Shown here: one piece after another, positions 23,584 to 35,268 of the stretch
Layout of the letters: every line of letters begins with the position of its first letter
How positions within the stretch are numbered: position 1 is the first letter of the stretch
Source: Jaltomata sinuosa
Lineage: Eukaryota; Streptophyta; Magnoliopsida; Solanales; Solanaceae
Direction of reading: 5' to 3'
Assembly: GCA_003996215.1 (NCBI GenBank)
Contig: QJPP01001753.1
Span: 124,001 to 188,000, forward strand
Length of the DNA stretch: 64,000 nucleotides
Position numbers and translations under genes: made by a program
The notes under the pieces: model-generated
Told to the model about the DNA's origin: nothing
The model's input: only the letters and a program-made list of their open reading frames with translations
The model's database searches: none

Positions 23584-26500
23584 TTAATTAAAGGAAAAGA
23601 GGTGAGGGTACTTGGCCATCATGGATGCTTCTGCTTCCCAAGTAGCTCCCTCTACGGACTGATTCCTCCAAAAGACCTTTACTGAAGCGACTTCCTTATT
23701 TCTCAATTTACGAACCTGACGGTCAAGAATCTCAACTGGGACCTTCTCATAGGTAAGCCTATCCTTCACAGCCACACTCTCTAAAGGTATTATCGATGTC
23801 GGATCACCCACACACTTCTTCAACAAGGAAATGTGAAAGACTGGATGAACCACTGCTAGTTCTACTGGCAACTCTAATTCATAAGCCACATTACCAATCC
23901 TTTTCAGGATTCTGTAAGGACTTACATACTTGGAACTGAACTTCCCTTTCTTTCCGAATCTCATCACCCCCTTCATGGGTGACACTTTGAGGAAGACCCA
24001 ATCATCAATCTCAAACTGCAAGTCCCTTCTCCTTACATCTACATAGGACTTCTGACGACTCTGAGGTGTTTTCAATCTTACTCTGATGAGGTGAACTTTC
24101 TCCATAGCCTCATGAACCGAATCTGTCTCAACCAAGGCTACTTCGCCCACTTCGAACCAACCAACAGGAGATCTGCATCTACACCCATAGAGTGCCTCGT
24201 ATGGGGCCATATGAATACTGGAGTGGATACTGTTATTATAGGCAAATTCTATGAGAGGTAGGTGATCATCCCAACTACCCTTTAAATTGATCATGCAAGC
24301 TCTCAACATGTCCTCTAAGGTCTGAATGGTATGATCTGCCTGATCATCCGTCTGCAAATGAAAAGCTGTGCTAAGATTCAGCTGAGTACGAAGACCCTTC
24401 TGAAATGTTCTCTAGAAATGAGATGTAAACTGAGGACCCCTATCGGAGATGATATACAAGGGAACCCCATGCAACCTGACTATCTCGCTGATGTAGAGTT
24501 TGGCATAGTCCTCCGCTGCATTTGTAGTCTTGACAGCCAAGAAGTGAGCTGACTTAGTAACTCTATCCACTATCACCCAAATGGGGTCATGCTGTCTGCG
24601 AGTACGAGGTAAACCCGTAATGAAATCCAGTTGACTGCTTCCCACTTCCAAGTAGGAATACTAATCTCTTGAGTCACACCTCCTAGTTTCTGATGTTCTA
24701 CTTTAACCTGATAGTTGGGACACTTAGCCATAAAATATGTGATGTCCCTCTTCATGTCGTTCCACCAATAGACTTCCCGTAGATCACGGTATATCTTAGT
24801 GGCACCGGGATGAATAGAATATCTAGAATTATGGGCTTCTGTAAGGATCTGCTGGATCTGCTGCCTCAACTCACCCATACTAGGTACACATAAATAACCC
24901 TGGTAGCGAAGCACGCCATCTCCTCCTTGGGAGAAAACCTCTACTCTCTGCTGATGAACTGCACCTTTCAACTGAAGCAATATGGGATCACTGCCTTGTT
25001 TCTCCTTAACCTCCACTACCAACGAAGATTCTGACCCATTCTGGACTACCACACCACCATCGGTCGTGTCCATGAGGCAAACTCCTAAGAGAGCGAGCCT
25101 ATGAACATCCCTGGCTAATTCTTTATTCTCTTTCTCAACATGTGACACATTACCCATGGACAGTCTGTTGAGGTCATCAGCCACCACATTGGCTTAACTC
25201 GAATGGTAGAGCACATTGATATCATAATCTTTGAGAAACTCAAGCCATCTTCTCTGAAGAAGATTCAACTCTTTCTGGGTGAACACATATTGAAGACTCT
25301 TATGATCTGTGAACACATCAACATGAACACTATACAAGTAGTGTCTCCAAATCTTTAGGGAAAACACAACAGCCGCAAGCTCGAGGTCATGAGTTGGCTA
25401 GTTCTTCTCATGAATCTTAAGCTGTCTGGAAGCATAGGCTATGACCTTACCTTGTTACATCAAAACATAACTCGGGCCAACCCTAGATGCATCACAATAA
25501 ACCACATAGTAGTCTGAACCCTCTAGTAGAGTCAAAATGGGAGTTGTAGTCAACCTGGTCTTCAGTTCTAAGAAGCTTTTCTTACACTCATCTGACCACT
25601 GGAACTTGACCTCCTTCTGAGTCAACTTGGTTAATGGGGAAGGTATGGATGAAAATCCTTCCACAAATATCCTGTAATAACCAGCCAAACCCAAGAAACT
25701 TCTGATGTCTGTCGGAGAGGTGGGTCTGGTCCAGTTCTTTACTACCTCAATCTTCTGAGAATCAACTCGGATGCCTTCACTAGACACCACATGACCAAGA
25801 AAAACAACTGATTTCAACCAGAACTCACACTTACTAAACTTGGCGAATAACTGGCAGTTTTTGAGAATCTGCAGAATGACCCTCAGATGGTCCGCATGCT
25901 CCTCCTCATTCCGAGAATAAACAAGGATATCATCAATGAAGACAATGATGAACAAGTCCAAATACTGTTTGAACGCCCTCTTCATTAAATCCATGAAAGC
26001 TGCAGGAGCATTGGTTAGTCCAAAAGACATAACCATAAATTCATAGTGACCATACCGAGTCCTGAAGGTTGTCTTCAGGATGTCACTATCTCCGACTTTG
26101 AATTGATGATATCCAGATCTGAGGTTTATCTTAGAGAAGAAACTAGCACCCTGAAGCTGGTCAAAAAAAGTCGTCAATCCTGGGAATGGGATATTTATTC
26201 TTGATTGTGACTTTATTCAACTGGCAGTAGTTTATGCACATCCTGAGAGAACCATCTTTCTTACGCACGAAGAGCACTGGAGCACCACAGGGAGAGATGT
26301 TGTGTCTAATGAAGCCCTTATCTAGAAGGTCTTTCAACTATTCTTTAAATTCCTTAAGCTCAGCTGGAGCCATTCTGTAAGGAGGAATCAAAATAGGTTG
26401 GGTATCTGGAAGAAGATCTATTTCGAAGTCGATTTTGCTTTCGGGAGGAACTCTGGAAAGATCTTCTGGAAACACTTCAGGGAATTCATTCACCACTGGA

Positions 26501-27000
26501 ACTGACTCAAGAGTTGGTGTCTCGGAGTTTAAATCCTTAACCCGAACAAGATGATAGATATACCCTTTGGAAATCATTTTTCTGGCCTTAAGGTAAGAGA
26601 TGAATCGACCTACAGGCACTGAGGTACTACCCTTCCATTCTAAGACTGGCTCGTTTGGAAACTGAAACAGAACAATCCTAGCTTTGCAATTAACTGAGGC
26701 ATAACAAGAATGTAACCAATCCATGCCTAGAATAATATCGAAGTCAGTCATTTCTAACTCTACTAAATCGGCTGAGGTGACTTTCTGGGAAACTGTGATC
26801 GGGCAATTTTTGTATACCCGTCTAACTATAACTGGGTCACTAACTAAAGTAGAGACTGAGAAGGGTTCTGGGAGGATTTCTGGACTGACACTGAAATTCA
26901 CTGCTATATAAGGAGTTACAAAGAAAAGAGTAGCCCCTGGGTCTAACAATGCAAAAACATCTAAATAGAAGACTTGTAACGTACCAGTGACCACATCGGG
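23584..27000 (-). pseudogene. Chromovirus pol: protease, RT, RNase H, integrase, chromodomain
   Basis: The protease has 'ALLDPGATLFFVTPY' near 26950. RT (26177-25455) has FIDDILVYS near 25920. RNase H starts at 'VYCDAS' near 25500 and has stops to about 25190. Integrase shows the zinc-binding part (HPGATKIYRDLREVYWWN, near 24830), 'IVDRVTKSAHFLA' and 'IISDRGPQFTSHF' (about 24412-24580), and 'PLIEFAYNNS' near 24250 with the catalytic Glu. The end (about 23730-23590) has 'VFWRNQSVEGATWEAE', typical of chromodomains that bind methylated histone H3. Stops interrupt RT/RNase H, and the integrase changes frame between 24651 and 24573. Confidence 0.9.
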
Positions 27001-27045
27001 AGAATCCTCCTAGTCCTGTCGAGTTTGAAGGGCATACAACCTATT

Positions 27046-28197
27046 CTAGTGCTGACCACCACCTGTATCGAAAAAGGCACCCTGCTGAGTGGGGTGACCC
27101 GCTAGAGCTGCTGTAGAGCTGGCCTGATTCTGCAAACGAGTATCCCTGCCCTTCTGAGAATTTACAGGGCACTCTTTCATCCTGTGGCCTGGTTTACCAC
27201 ACCCAAAGCAATTTCCACTACCTGCCATGCACTCACCCTAGTGGTTTCTGCCACACTTCTTACACACTGGATGAGTGCTCCCGCTAGTAACTGTATCTTG
27301 GGATTTGGAGCCTGGCGCTCTATTCTGTCGATCCTGTTTAAATTTTGGCACTGGGGCACTAGCAGAAGATGGAGCTAGAGCTGAAGACTTCTGACAAAAT
27401 TGAGAGCGATTACCACCCTCTGACTTCTGCTGAGAGTAGTTGAAATCACCTGTTCTGGCTCTCTTACTGTCTCCTCCCTTCTCTTTGATTTTATCATCCA
27501 CAATCTGTTGAGCATAAGTAACTAATCTGGAGAAATCCATCTCCTTAATCAGCATAGCAGTCTTGCACTCTTTGACCATATCATCCGACACAACAGATAC
27601 GAACTTGCTCATGCGGGCCCTGGAGTTAGCTACTATCGCTGGAGCATACTTAGACAACTGAGTGAACTTGAGAGCATAATCCTTCACACTCATGTCATCT
27701 TGCTTCAGGTTGATGAACTCTTGGACCTTGGCTTCCCTGAGCTCAAGTGGGAAGAACCTGTCCAAAAATGCAGTCTTGAACTAGTTCCAATCCATCGGAC
27801 CTGCATGTTCACAACGAGACTCTTTTCATTGCTGATACCAAGTATAAGCCACTCCCTTCAACTGGTAGGCAGCCAAATCTGCACTCTCGACTGGAGTGAC
27901 ACCCATAATATTTGTCACCTTCTGGATATCATCAAGAAACTCTTGTGGATCTTATTCTGATTTAGACCCATGAAATTCCAGAGGGTTCATCCTAGTGAAG
28001 TCCCGGATTCTAGCTGCAGCAGTGTTAGCCTGAGGTGGAGCTGGTGCCACAGCCTACTGATTGACCTGAGCTGTCATGGCCTGGGAAAGCACTTGGAATG
28101 CAGCCCTGAATTCAGCATGTGTGACTTGCTCATTCAATGGGTCTGTTGGAGCTGCTGGTGTTGGCTGATTCTTGGCATTAGCTTTTCTGGGAGGCAT
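27046..28197 (-). pseudogene. Chromovirus gag
   Basis: The likely start is the ATG at 28197-28195 (MPPRKA), after the primer site and leader. Gag forms the virus-like particle. The capsid-like region includes 'FFPLELREAKVQEFINLKQ' (about 27762-27705). The nucleocapsid has an imperfect CKKCGRNH...GEC near 27260, with a stop inside, and a good zinc knuckle CFGCGKPGHRMKEC (about 27210-27169). At least four in-frame stops occur (for example near 28055, 27958, 27830 and 27783). Gag and pol probably formed one continuous frame originally. Confidence 0.85.
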
Positions 28198-28397
28198 TTT
28201 CTGAAATGCGAAGAGCACAAGTTATAAGGAGATTAAATAGAGTTCATACTCTATAGCATGAGCTGGAAAAGAAAGAAGGAAAGTTGTTCCTAATGACATC
28301 TCATAGCTCCTCCCCCATAAGTGTGGCGCGCTTCATACCCATGAAGAAGATTCTACTTGATACGGCTTTCAGACACCCTAGGACACTTAAACGTGAT

Positions 28398-28409
28398 ACT
28401 CTAATACCA
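28398..28409 (-). other. Primer binding site, tRNA-Met type
   Basis: On the minus strand, four bases after the 5' LTR, the sequence is TGGTATTAGAGT. This matches the initiator-Met tRNA primer site TGGTATCAGAGC with two changes. Confidence 0.85.
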
Positions 28410-28413
28410 AGTT

Positions 28414-30543
28414 TGTCACACCTCGAGGCTACTCCCTAGACGTAACACGGTGCTTAGTGTCACAAGTTACCCCAAGATAACCCATGGTCTGGCATATCTA
28501 GACAATTTCAATTTAAAACATATACGGTGCGGAAGCTGAAAATAGTTTAATGTATGAAGTGGGAAAGAGCCCAAAACATGCCTGAATTTAAAAATATATA
28601 AAGAGTATAGTGATGATTGGAAACAACACTAACAACTCAATAGTTGAATCTAGTCTATGTCTGAAAGCCCCTAACTGATACGAGTTGCTGAGACATTCCC
28701 CCAACTAACTCTAATAATCTGAAAACTAAAATAAGAAGACTAAAAAGTAAAGCATGTCTATCGTCCTCGAAATATGAGGACTCACAACTGAAGCTGAGAA
28801 CTAGAAGTCGATCTAAGCACGGTCTAGATGTTGAGCGCCTGAACCTACATCATAAAATAATGTAGTACAAAAGTATGCGTCAGTACTTCAAATGTACTGA
28901 GCATGCGGGATATGGGCTAAACTGAACAACATGATAACTGAACATAAAAATATATATACTGAAGCATAAACTGAAAACTAAGCTGGATGCAACTACCAAG
29001 TACTAACATGAATATATAATCTGCTGAATTGAATGCTGAACTAGATACTGAGTACATGGTCAATGCAATATGAATCTGAATGTGGGAGGCACTATTAACC
29101 GACATACCCCAAGCTAAGATAACTATGGTGCCAACCTGTAACGCTGGATGGAAGTGTGTTCATACCTTGCCAAGGGTACAAACAAGTCTAACGTGAATCC
29201 ACTAACTTATGTCCACAAGGGACAAGGGTGTCAAGCCAAATCTGACGGGTGACCCGTTTAGAACCTACGGTGGCGCTGTAGTTCTGGAACTCAGGGATTG
29301 CTGCTAAAGGTATCAGCCTAAACTGGCGGGTGAGCCTTAATCCTTTCGTCCACTCGGTGCTAAGTTTACTCCCAACTGAACATAAAGCTAAAAATGCAAC
29401 TGTCATACTAGATAGCTAAAACCACTGATATAATCTGAGAATGCAACATACATATACTGAAATATATGGCATTCGAATTCTGAAACATGATTGTCTGACT
29501 AATCTGCCTAGAAAGTATAATTTATGAAATACTGAAATGAATACAAGCTAGGGTTTATGAGTTCTATACATGAAACTATGCTAATTTTCCCAAAAACATG
29601 AACTAAACATCATATAAGTTTTAGCATTTGAATAGCAAGGAAATCTCTAAGGTTTATAAACCCTAGGTCTGAGAAGTCATGGAGAATCTGAAGGACTGAC
29701 TGAATTCTAGGGACCTAATGGGTGGAAGGAAACACTAGTGAAATCCCACATACCTGGAGAAGAAACTACGGAGAAATCCTTTGGATTATGGGGCTGAACT
29801 TGAAGAAGATCTCTGCTTGTTCTTGAGAGAAAATTGTCGCCCTTTTTGTTTCTTTTCTTTCTAAGTATGATGATCTTAGGAGAATAGATGTTTTAGGTAG
29901 TTTTTGACTAAAAAATTAGGTTTAGAGTAGTCAAAACATTGTAGCTTAGGCATTAAAAGAGGTAGCAAAAGTCTGGAATACCTCTGGAAAATTTAAAGAA
30001 AAACTGCTGAAATTCGCGACTCAAGTTCCACGGATGGGTTCTATGGCTCGTGGAAACTTCCATGGCTCATGGAACCATGTCGTGGTTCCTGGTCCTTAAA
30101 ATTGATCTACTGGAATGGAATCCACGAGTCGGGTTCACGACTCGTGAAAGCTTCCACGGGTCGTGGATCCCACTCGTGGTTTCTGGGCTGAAATCTCTGG
30201 GTCTCTAAATATGGGTTCCACGAGTTGGGTTCACGACTCGTGGGAACTTCCACGGGTCGTGGATCCCACTCGTGAACCCTGGGGACTTAATACTGGGCTA
30301 CTGGATGTTGGTTCCATGACTTGGTTCCACGACTCTTGGATCCTCCCACGGGCCATAGAACCCAATCGTGGTTCTCAGAGGAATCTTCAAGCTTCTGATT
30401 TGATTCCACGGGTCCAGTCCACGACTCGTGGAAACTTCCACGGGTCGTGGAACCGACTCGTGACTCTGGTTGATAGTTGGAAAAAATTATTTTCTACTGG
30501 TTTTCTGAGCTAAGTCTGGGCTTGGTAGTTCTGGGGTATTACA
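28414..30543 (-). repeat. 5' LTR of the chromovirus
   Basis: The LTR starts tgtcacacctc and ends ggtattaca, 2130 bp long. It is the more complete of the pair. The palindromic cluster at 30030-30480 has alternating 'ttccacgggtcgtgg' and 'cacgactcgtgg' words. It should contain the element's promoter on the minus strand. I could not place a TATA box with confidence. Confidence 0.9.
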
Positions 30544-30548
30544 ATGTT

Positions 30549-31170
30549 CCAGCCTTGATCATTCCAATAATCCGAAATTGATGCTTCAGAATTTTGTGCC
30601 ACAATGAATAAATTTAGGTACTGTCTTTCAGACTTGACTGGCCAGACCAAATATCAAGCCAAAACCTCACTTTCCTGCCATCTCCATTACTATTGAGGTC
30701 TTGCATTGAAAAGAGTCTCAATTAGCACTCTTGTATCTCCAGATACCATGTGTTGGGAAATATGACTGTTTCGTGATCCAAGGTTTCAGAGTCCATACTT
30801 AGTTACTATTACATTCCAAACAATAAAAAAAGTTACTATTACATTCTTCCATAAATCCCCTTCCTCCTTGTGAAATCTCCAAAGCAATTTGGGTTGTAAA
30901 CTGATACATTGAGCCCTCAAATCCTTGACACCGTGTTCCCTGTCTTAATATCAGTAGTGATTGTTGCCACTTTACTAGATCAAAATCTTTTCTTTCTCTA
31001 CTCCCTTGGCACAAAAAATCTCTTCTTTGTTTATCCATTCTCTTTGTCGTTGTAGTTGGCAAAGGGAACAAAGATATAGTGTTGGTGGGTAGGGACACTA
31101 TTGATTCGTACAAGCCTACCCCCAAGCGAGATACTTTCTCTTCCAACATGACAACTTTTCCCATTTCTCC
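30549..31170 (-). pseudogene. L1-type LINE ORF2 fragment, upstream flank of chromovirus
   Basis: The minus-strand frame 31164-30799 includes 'MDKQRRDFLCQGSRERKDF' and 'DLVKW', matching the conserved region C-terminal to RT in plant L1 ORF2. Further homology, with a frame change, continues to the chromovirus edge ('VGDGRKVRFW'-like positions are degenerate). Together with 21336-21396 and 48116-48847 it forms one LINE, interrupted here by the Ty3 insertion. Confidence 0.7.
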
Positions 31171-31229
31171 ATGATGTCATTCCAATTTCCAAATGTTAGT
31201 CGCTTCAGACATATACCAACCGAGGATCA

Positions 31230-31262
31230 AGTGGGTGGGTGAGTGAGGGGTGGGGTGGGGGG
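31230..31262 (+). other. G-rich tract
   Basis: The run 'gtgggtgggtgagtgagggg' and the bases after it contain at least four closely spaced G-runs of three or more, which could form a G-quadruplex. It lies at the boundary between the L1 and RTE fragments. Confidence 0.5.
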
Positions 31263-31745
31263 CTTGATTAAGGAAAAAATCTAGGAGTTAGGGGAGAAGT
31301 TGATGGATATGGAGGCTTGGGAGATTAGTGGGGACACAAATAGTATGTGGACTAGGATGGCTAATTGTATTAGGGAAGCAGCTAGAGAGGTGTTAGGGGT
31401 CTCGAAGGGTAACTTTGGGGACATAAAGGGGATTGGTGGTGGAATGAAGAGGTCTTTCCAAGAAGGCTGCGTACATGAAGTTGGTGGAGAGAAAAAACGA
31501 AGACAAAAAGAGGATGAACATAGAGAGGTATAAGACTGTGAAGAAGGAAGCAAGGATGGCGGTTACGACAAAATTTGAACACTTGTATGAAGAACGGGAG
31601 GTCAAGGGTAGGGAAAATAAGTAATAAAGGCTTGCCAAGGTGAGAGAGAGGAGGGTTCGCGACCTAGATCAAGTGAGATGCATTAAAGACGAGGATGACA
31701 AAGTATTGGTGGAAGAGGCACACATTAAACTAAGATGACATGCAT
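31263..31745 (+). pseudogene. RTE-like LINE fragment upstream of RT
   Basis: Plus-strand translation in two frames gives 'WTRMANCIREAAREVLGVSK' (from about 31342) and then 'RVRDLDQVRCIKDEDDKVLV' (from about 31655). These are characteristic of the region between endonuclease and RT of plant RTE-type LINEs. Stops and a frameshift near 31470 disable it. The same LINE appears to resume at about 32396 after an inserted SINE/LINE segment. Confidence 0.7.
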
Positions 31746-31774
31746 ACTTCCCACAATAACAACTACCCAGTGTA

Positions 31775-31880
31775 ATAAGTGAGATCTAGGGAGGGTGGAT
31801 GTACACAGCCTTACCCCTGCCTTGTGAAGGTTGATAGGTTGTTTCCGACAGACCCTCGACTCATCTAAATCATATAAAAA
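31775..31880 (+). mobile_element. SINE-like fragment
   Basis: The words 'gggagggtggatgtacacag', 'ccttacccctgcc' and 'ttgtttccgacagaccctcg' are typical of a Solanaceae SINE or RTE tail. It is followed by an A-rich run. No complete box A/box B pair is seen, so it is partial. Confidence 0.6.
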
Positions 31881-31889
31881 AATCAAAAA

Positions 31890-32395
31890 TGTAAAGCAAA
31901 CATAGTTGAAGAAGCCATGCTGAAAACAATGAAGAGAATTGTGGCAACAATAAAAAAATTATAATAATTGAAGCAAAGGATACAACAAATAATATTACAA
32001 TCGAAGAATAATATAGTAGCAGAGTAATGATAACAATACTAAAATGAAAAACTAGACAACGCTCAACCTACTAACCTTCTACCCTAATCCTTGACCTCCA
32101 TATCTTTCTATCTAAAGTCATATCTTCAGTAAGCTGCAGGTGAGCTATGTCCTATCTAATCACCTCTCCCAAGACTTCTTCGACCTACCTCTACCTCTCC
32201 TAAAACCCACTATAGCCAACCTCTCACACCTCCTCACTAGGGCATCTATACATCTCTTCACATGTCCAAACCATCTCAGCCTCGCCTCCTTTATTTTGTC
32301 CACCATGGTGGCCACTCCAACCTTGTCCCGAATAGGTTCGTTCCTGATCTTATTTCTCATATTATTCCAACACAATCATAAACTCTTAAATAAAA
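31890..32395 (-). pseudogene. RTE-like LINE 3' end, copy 1
   Basis: The minus strand 32375-32160 encodes 'RNEPIRDKVGVATMVDKIKE' and 'ARLRWFGHVKRC', the C-terminal block of plant RTE-type LINEs. An untranslated tail rich in short repeats follows to about 31890. It is nearly identical to 48975-49470. Confidence 0.75.
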
Positions 32396-32741
32396 GGGGG
32401 GGAAGGAACATTGTGTTGGGTGATTTAGAGGACTTCGAGAGACGTCAAGATTTTGGGTATTGTAGGGGGATTAAGTTTGAGGCGGTTAGGTAGGCAATTC
32501 ACAATATGATAGGGGGAGAGCGACCGAGCCAGAGGAAATCTCTTCAGAATTTTTGAAGAGCTAAGACAAAGTAGGTTTGGAGTGGCTAACTGGGTTGTTT
32601 AATGTCATTTTCAAGATGACTAGAATGCATGAAGAATGGAGGTAGAGTATAATGATCTCGGTATACAAAAAGGGTGTTATCCAAAATTGCAACAACTATA
32701 GGGGTATCAAACTACTAGGACACACTATGAAGGTTTGGGAG
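32396..32741 (+). pseudogene. RTE-like LINE RT N-terminal part, truncated copy
   Basis: The plus strand encodes 'GDLEDFERRQDFGYCRGIKF' and then, with stops and shifts, the 'YKKGVIQNCNNYRGIKL'-type RT block. It matches 49480-49825 closely. Homology stops at 'gggagagg' (32738-32745), where the inverted arm begins. Confidence 0.7.
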
Positions 32742-34008
32742 AGGCATACTACACATTTTTTACCGCAAAATATATAAAAATATTGAGATGGAAGAATCGA
32801 TTCAAAATAGGTAAATTATAATACATGTCTTTTAAGTACAAACTAATCCTCAAATTCATCAGATTTAAACTACAATGAACTCGAGTTACTAAAGCATAAA
32901 ATGTTATTCATGAACCTTCAAGGCATTACATAATATTTCTTATAAAATGACAGCTTATACCCATACTCCTGCAAATCGAGTATGTATCGCGACTAAAAAA
33001 AATATGTGTGTACATAAAAATGCAAAGTAAGAATGAAAATCGGTTAACATTTTTATTAGAGGAAATACATGGACATGGTCTACATAAGCCACTATGTTTC
33101 TAGCAAAAAGAAGAAAATCATTTATAGTCATTTTTTAAACAGAGAAATATGTAAACTGTATCAATTTAGGGACGGAAAACTGATTTAATGCGAATATCTA
33201 ATCCTAAAACGAAATCATTAATCCTTAAGTTCGAGATGTCTAAAACATGAAGGGAATATGATTTCAAATTTCTACAAGCCTTGAGACTAAATCGAGATAC
33301 ATTTGTTATCGTTACGTTAAGCAAAAGAGTTGATAGACATTAAATGTAAAATAAGAAGAAACACAAATCAAAATTTTATATGCCAAAGTTTATGTCAGAA
33401 TTTAAGATAACGTCAATGTCACAATAATTATTAGCTACTGCTACAAAAGTGATTTTTTATAATATAAAAAATAAAAAAAAATGAAATAAATCTCTAGAGT
33501 CATGATTGATTATTCCTAAACTCAAAGAAATAATTATGATGCCACTTTTATCATCAAAAATCTTACAAGCAAACTTTAATATAGTTAATGTAGGAAGTAA
33601 CACATAACAAAATTCTTAAAAAGAAGGCTGCAGATAGATTAATAAAATATTAATATTACATGTTTTATGAACTAAAATGCAACGGCTTCAGATATTATCT
33701 TTTGTGGAGCAGTGAAGCTGAATCATCGATCAAAGATCTATACTCGAACAACAATGCCTCCGAACTAGATTTGCTCAAATTCAAAAGTCCCGGCTAAGAC
33801 CAAAAGTGAAAAAAAGAACCTCATTTTTTGGAGACAGAATAATATTAAAATATTAAAAGCAGTATCTTTGTGGTACTTTTCGAGCGAGCAAAACTTGTTT
33901 CGAGTGAGGGCGACGTAAAAAACTTGAGAAAACAAAAGGGAATTTCTCCAATTTTCGAGCTTCAAGAAGATAGACAAGAAGAGAATTTTTGCTCCCACTC
34001 AAAACCTG
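32742..34008 (-). repeat. Inverted arm, left (1.27 kb)
   Basis: The reverse complement of this block matches 40129-41396 along its whole length with few differences. Examples are the 'ttttatatattttgcggtaa' end and the 'gactaaaaaaatatg' and 'ctgcagatagatt' parts. It contains segment Q, the 120-base inverted-repeat piece at 33604-33725 and part of repeat P. The 6.1 kb between the arms holds LTR fragments and viral copy 3. No gene was recognised. Confidence 0.85.
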
Positions 34009-34312
34009 TCTTCAACAGTCATTTAAGGGTTGTATTTATAGACAACGAAGAGAGCAATCTAGCTTCTCTAAAAACTTAGAATTCTAAAATTTTGTTAGGT
34101 TTTGAAAGTGAGGGTGAGGTATTAGGGGTGTTTAGGTGTTCAATTGGGCCGGGCCAATGAAATTTAGGTAGTGGACTGATCAGTTTTTAGCTTCACTGCT
34201 CCGCAAAAAATAATATCTGAAGTCATTGCATTTTAGGTCATAAAACATGTAATATTACTATTTTATTAACCAGTCTGCAACCCTCTTTTAAGAATTTTGT
34301 TATGTGTTACTA
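33597..34312. repeat. Fold-back structure around repeat P, copy 2
   Basis: 'gtaacacataacaaaattct' at about 33597-33616 is inverted at 34291-34310, and the match continues about 120 bases inward on both sides (to 33722 and 34193). Between them lies repeat P on the minus strand with a TATAAATA-type box at 34033-34040. This resembles a fold-back element, but the right copy is joined to P at the shared word 'aagct', which also suggests a rearrangement product. Confidence 0.55.
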
Positions 34313-34570
34313 TAATGACCCTTCCGGTCATGTATTTACTTTCGCTTTTCTTGTACCGTTAGAACTTACCTGTAGTGGCCCCAAGTCATTTATGGCTTAT
34401 TGGGACCGGTAGTTTGATGCCCGGGCCATTTATTTGGTCTTTATCGCTGTCCTTCATTTTAGAGCTTCAACTTTGGAAATCGTTGACTTCAGTCAACATT
34501 CTTGGTAATATCAAAGAATTAAACCAAGGTTCTAGGTCAAAGGAATCCCTTACACAAAAGTTTGAGTAAA
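34311..34570 (+). mobile_element. LTR 5' fragment (family B-like)
   Basis: It begins 'tataatgacccttccgg', resembling the solo LTR start at 3820. It also shares 'gcccgggccatttatt' and 'gtcaacattcttggtaa' with 3940-4030. The five bases before it, GTTAC, are the reverse complement of the GTAAC before the LTR at 8767. Confidence 0.6.
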
Positions 34571-34576
34571 GAAATG

Positions 34577-35268
34577 CCTCGTGTAACATCTCGCCCATTT
34601 AGAAGGTTTAAATTAACCCATACCTTTGGGGTAAGAATAGTGTCTAATATACAAAGAAGGATCTGTTATGAAGTATTATAATCGCAAAATGGTCGTATGA
34701 TAAGTTTTGAAGTCAAGCAAGTTGCGAAACAAAAGTCGGAAAAAGTTATTGTAAATTCCTTTAAGGAATTCTCTTTAAATTTGGGTTAAATGTCTTGGAG
34801 TGTTTATCCCAATCTACAAAGAAATAATGGGCCCCCAATATTTCAAATGAAGGTCTACGAGTCTAGTTTCCAACTCACTAAACTGTTTGTCCATACGACT
34901 TCAGAATAGAGAGATATTCACATTTTCATAAGACTGCACAAGCAGGCACGTCAAGGTGGGGCCCCCATCCCAAGTCGGTTTAGCTTTATAAAAGCTGATT
35001 TCCCCTTAGTTTTAAATCATACTTTTCACTCAAAATCTACTGAAAATCAGAGGTAAAGTCCCTAAATAATCCATGGACTTTGATGCTTTCAATTCGGAAG
35101 TTTAACGGAAGTTGCTCTACGTTGCGAGCTCGTCTTTTTGGTGTAGTTTGTCCCGTCGATTTCATGGCGTATCTTCGTGGGTCTTGATGCAGCGAGCTAG
35201 CATATTTTTATTGGGTATTTGGTAGTATCTAAGGAGTTATATTATCAAGGTAAGGATCCCGTACACTT
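34577..35268 (+). mobile_element. Family A LTR fragment
   Basis: It starts 'tgtaacatctcgcccattt', an LTR-like TG terminus. From 34740 on it is the reverse complement of 11680-12213, so it is the same LTR family in opposite orientation. It ends at 'cccgtacactt' (35268), where the viral copy begins. No coding domain was seen. Confidence 0.65.

Larger units (their letters stand above)
21397..30543 (-). mobile_element. Ty3/gypsy chromovirus, nearly complete but decayed
   Basis: This is a 9147-bp element on the minus strand with TG...CA LTRs at both ends and 5-bp target duplications ATGTT (21392-21396, 30544-30548). In transcription order it has a 5' LTR (28414-30543), a tRNA-Met-like primer site, gag with zinc knuckle, protease, RT, RNase H, integrase, a C-terminal chromodomain-like region, a polypurine tract and a 3' LTR (21397-23346). 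The layout fits the Tekay/Del-like chromoviruses. Several in-frame stops and at least one integrase frameshift show it is inactive. It sits inside an L1-type LINE. Confidence 0.92.
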
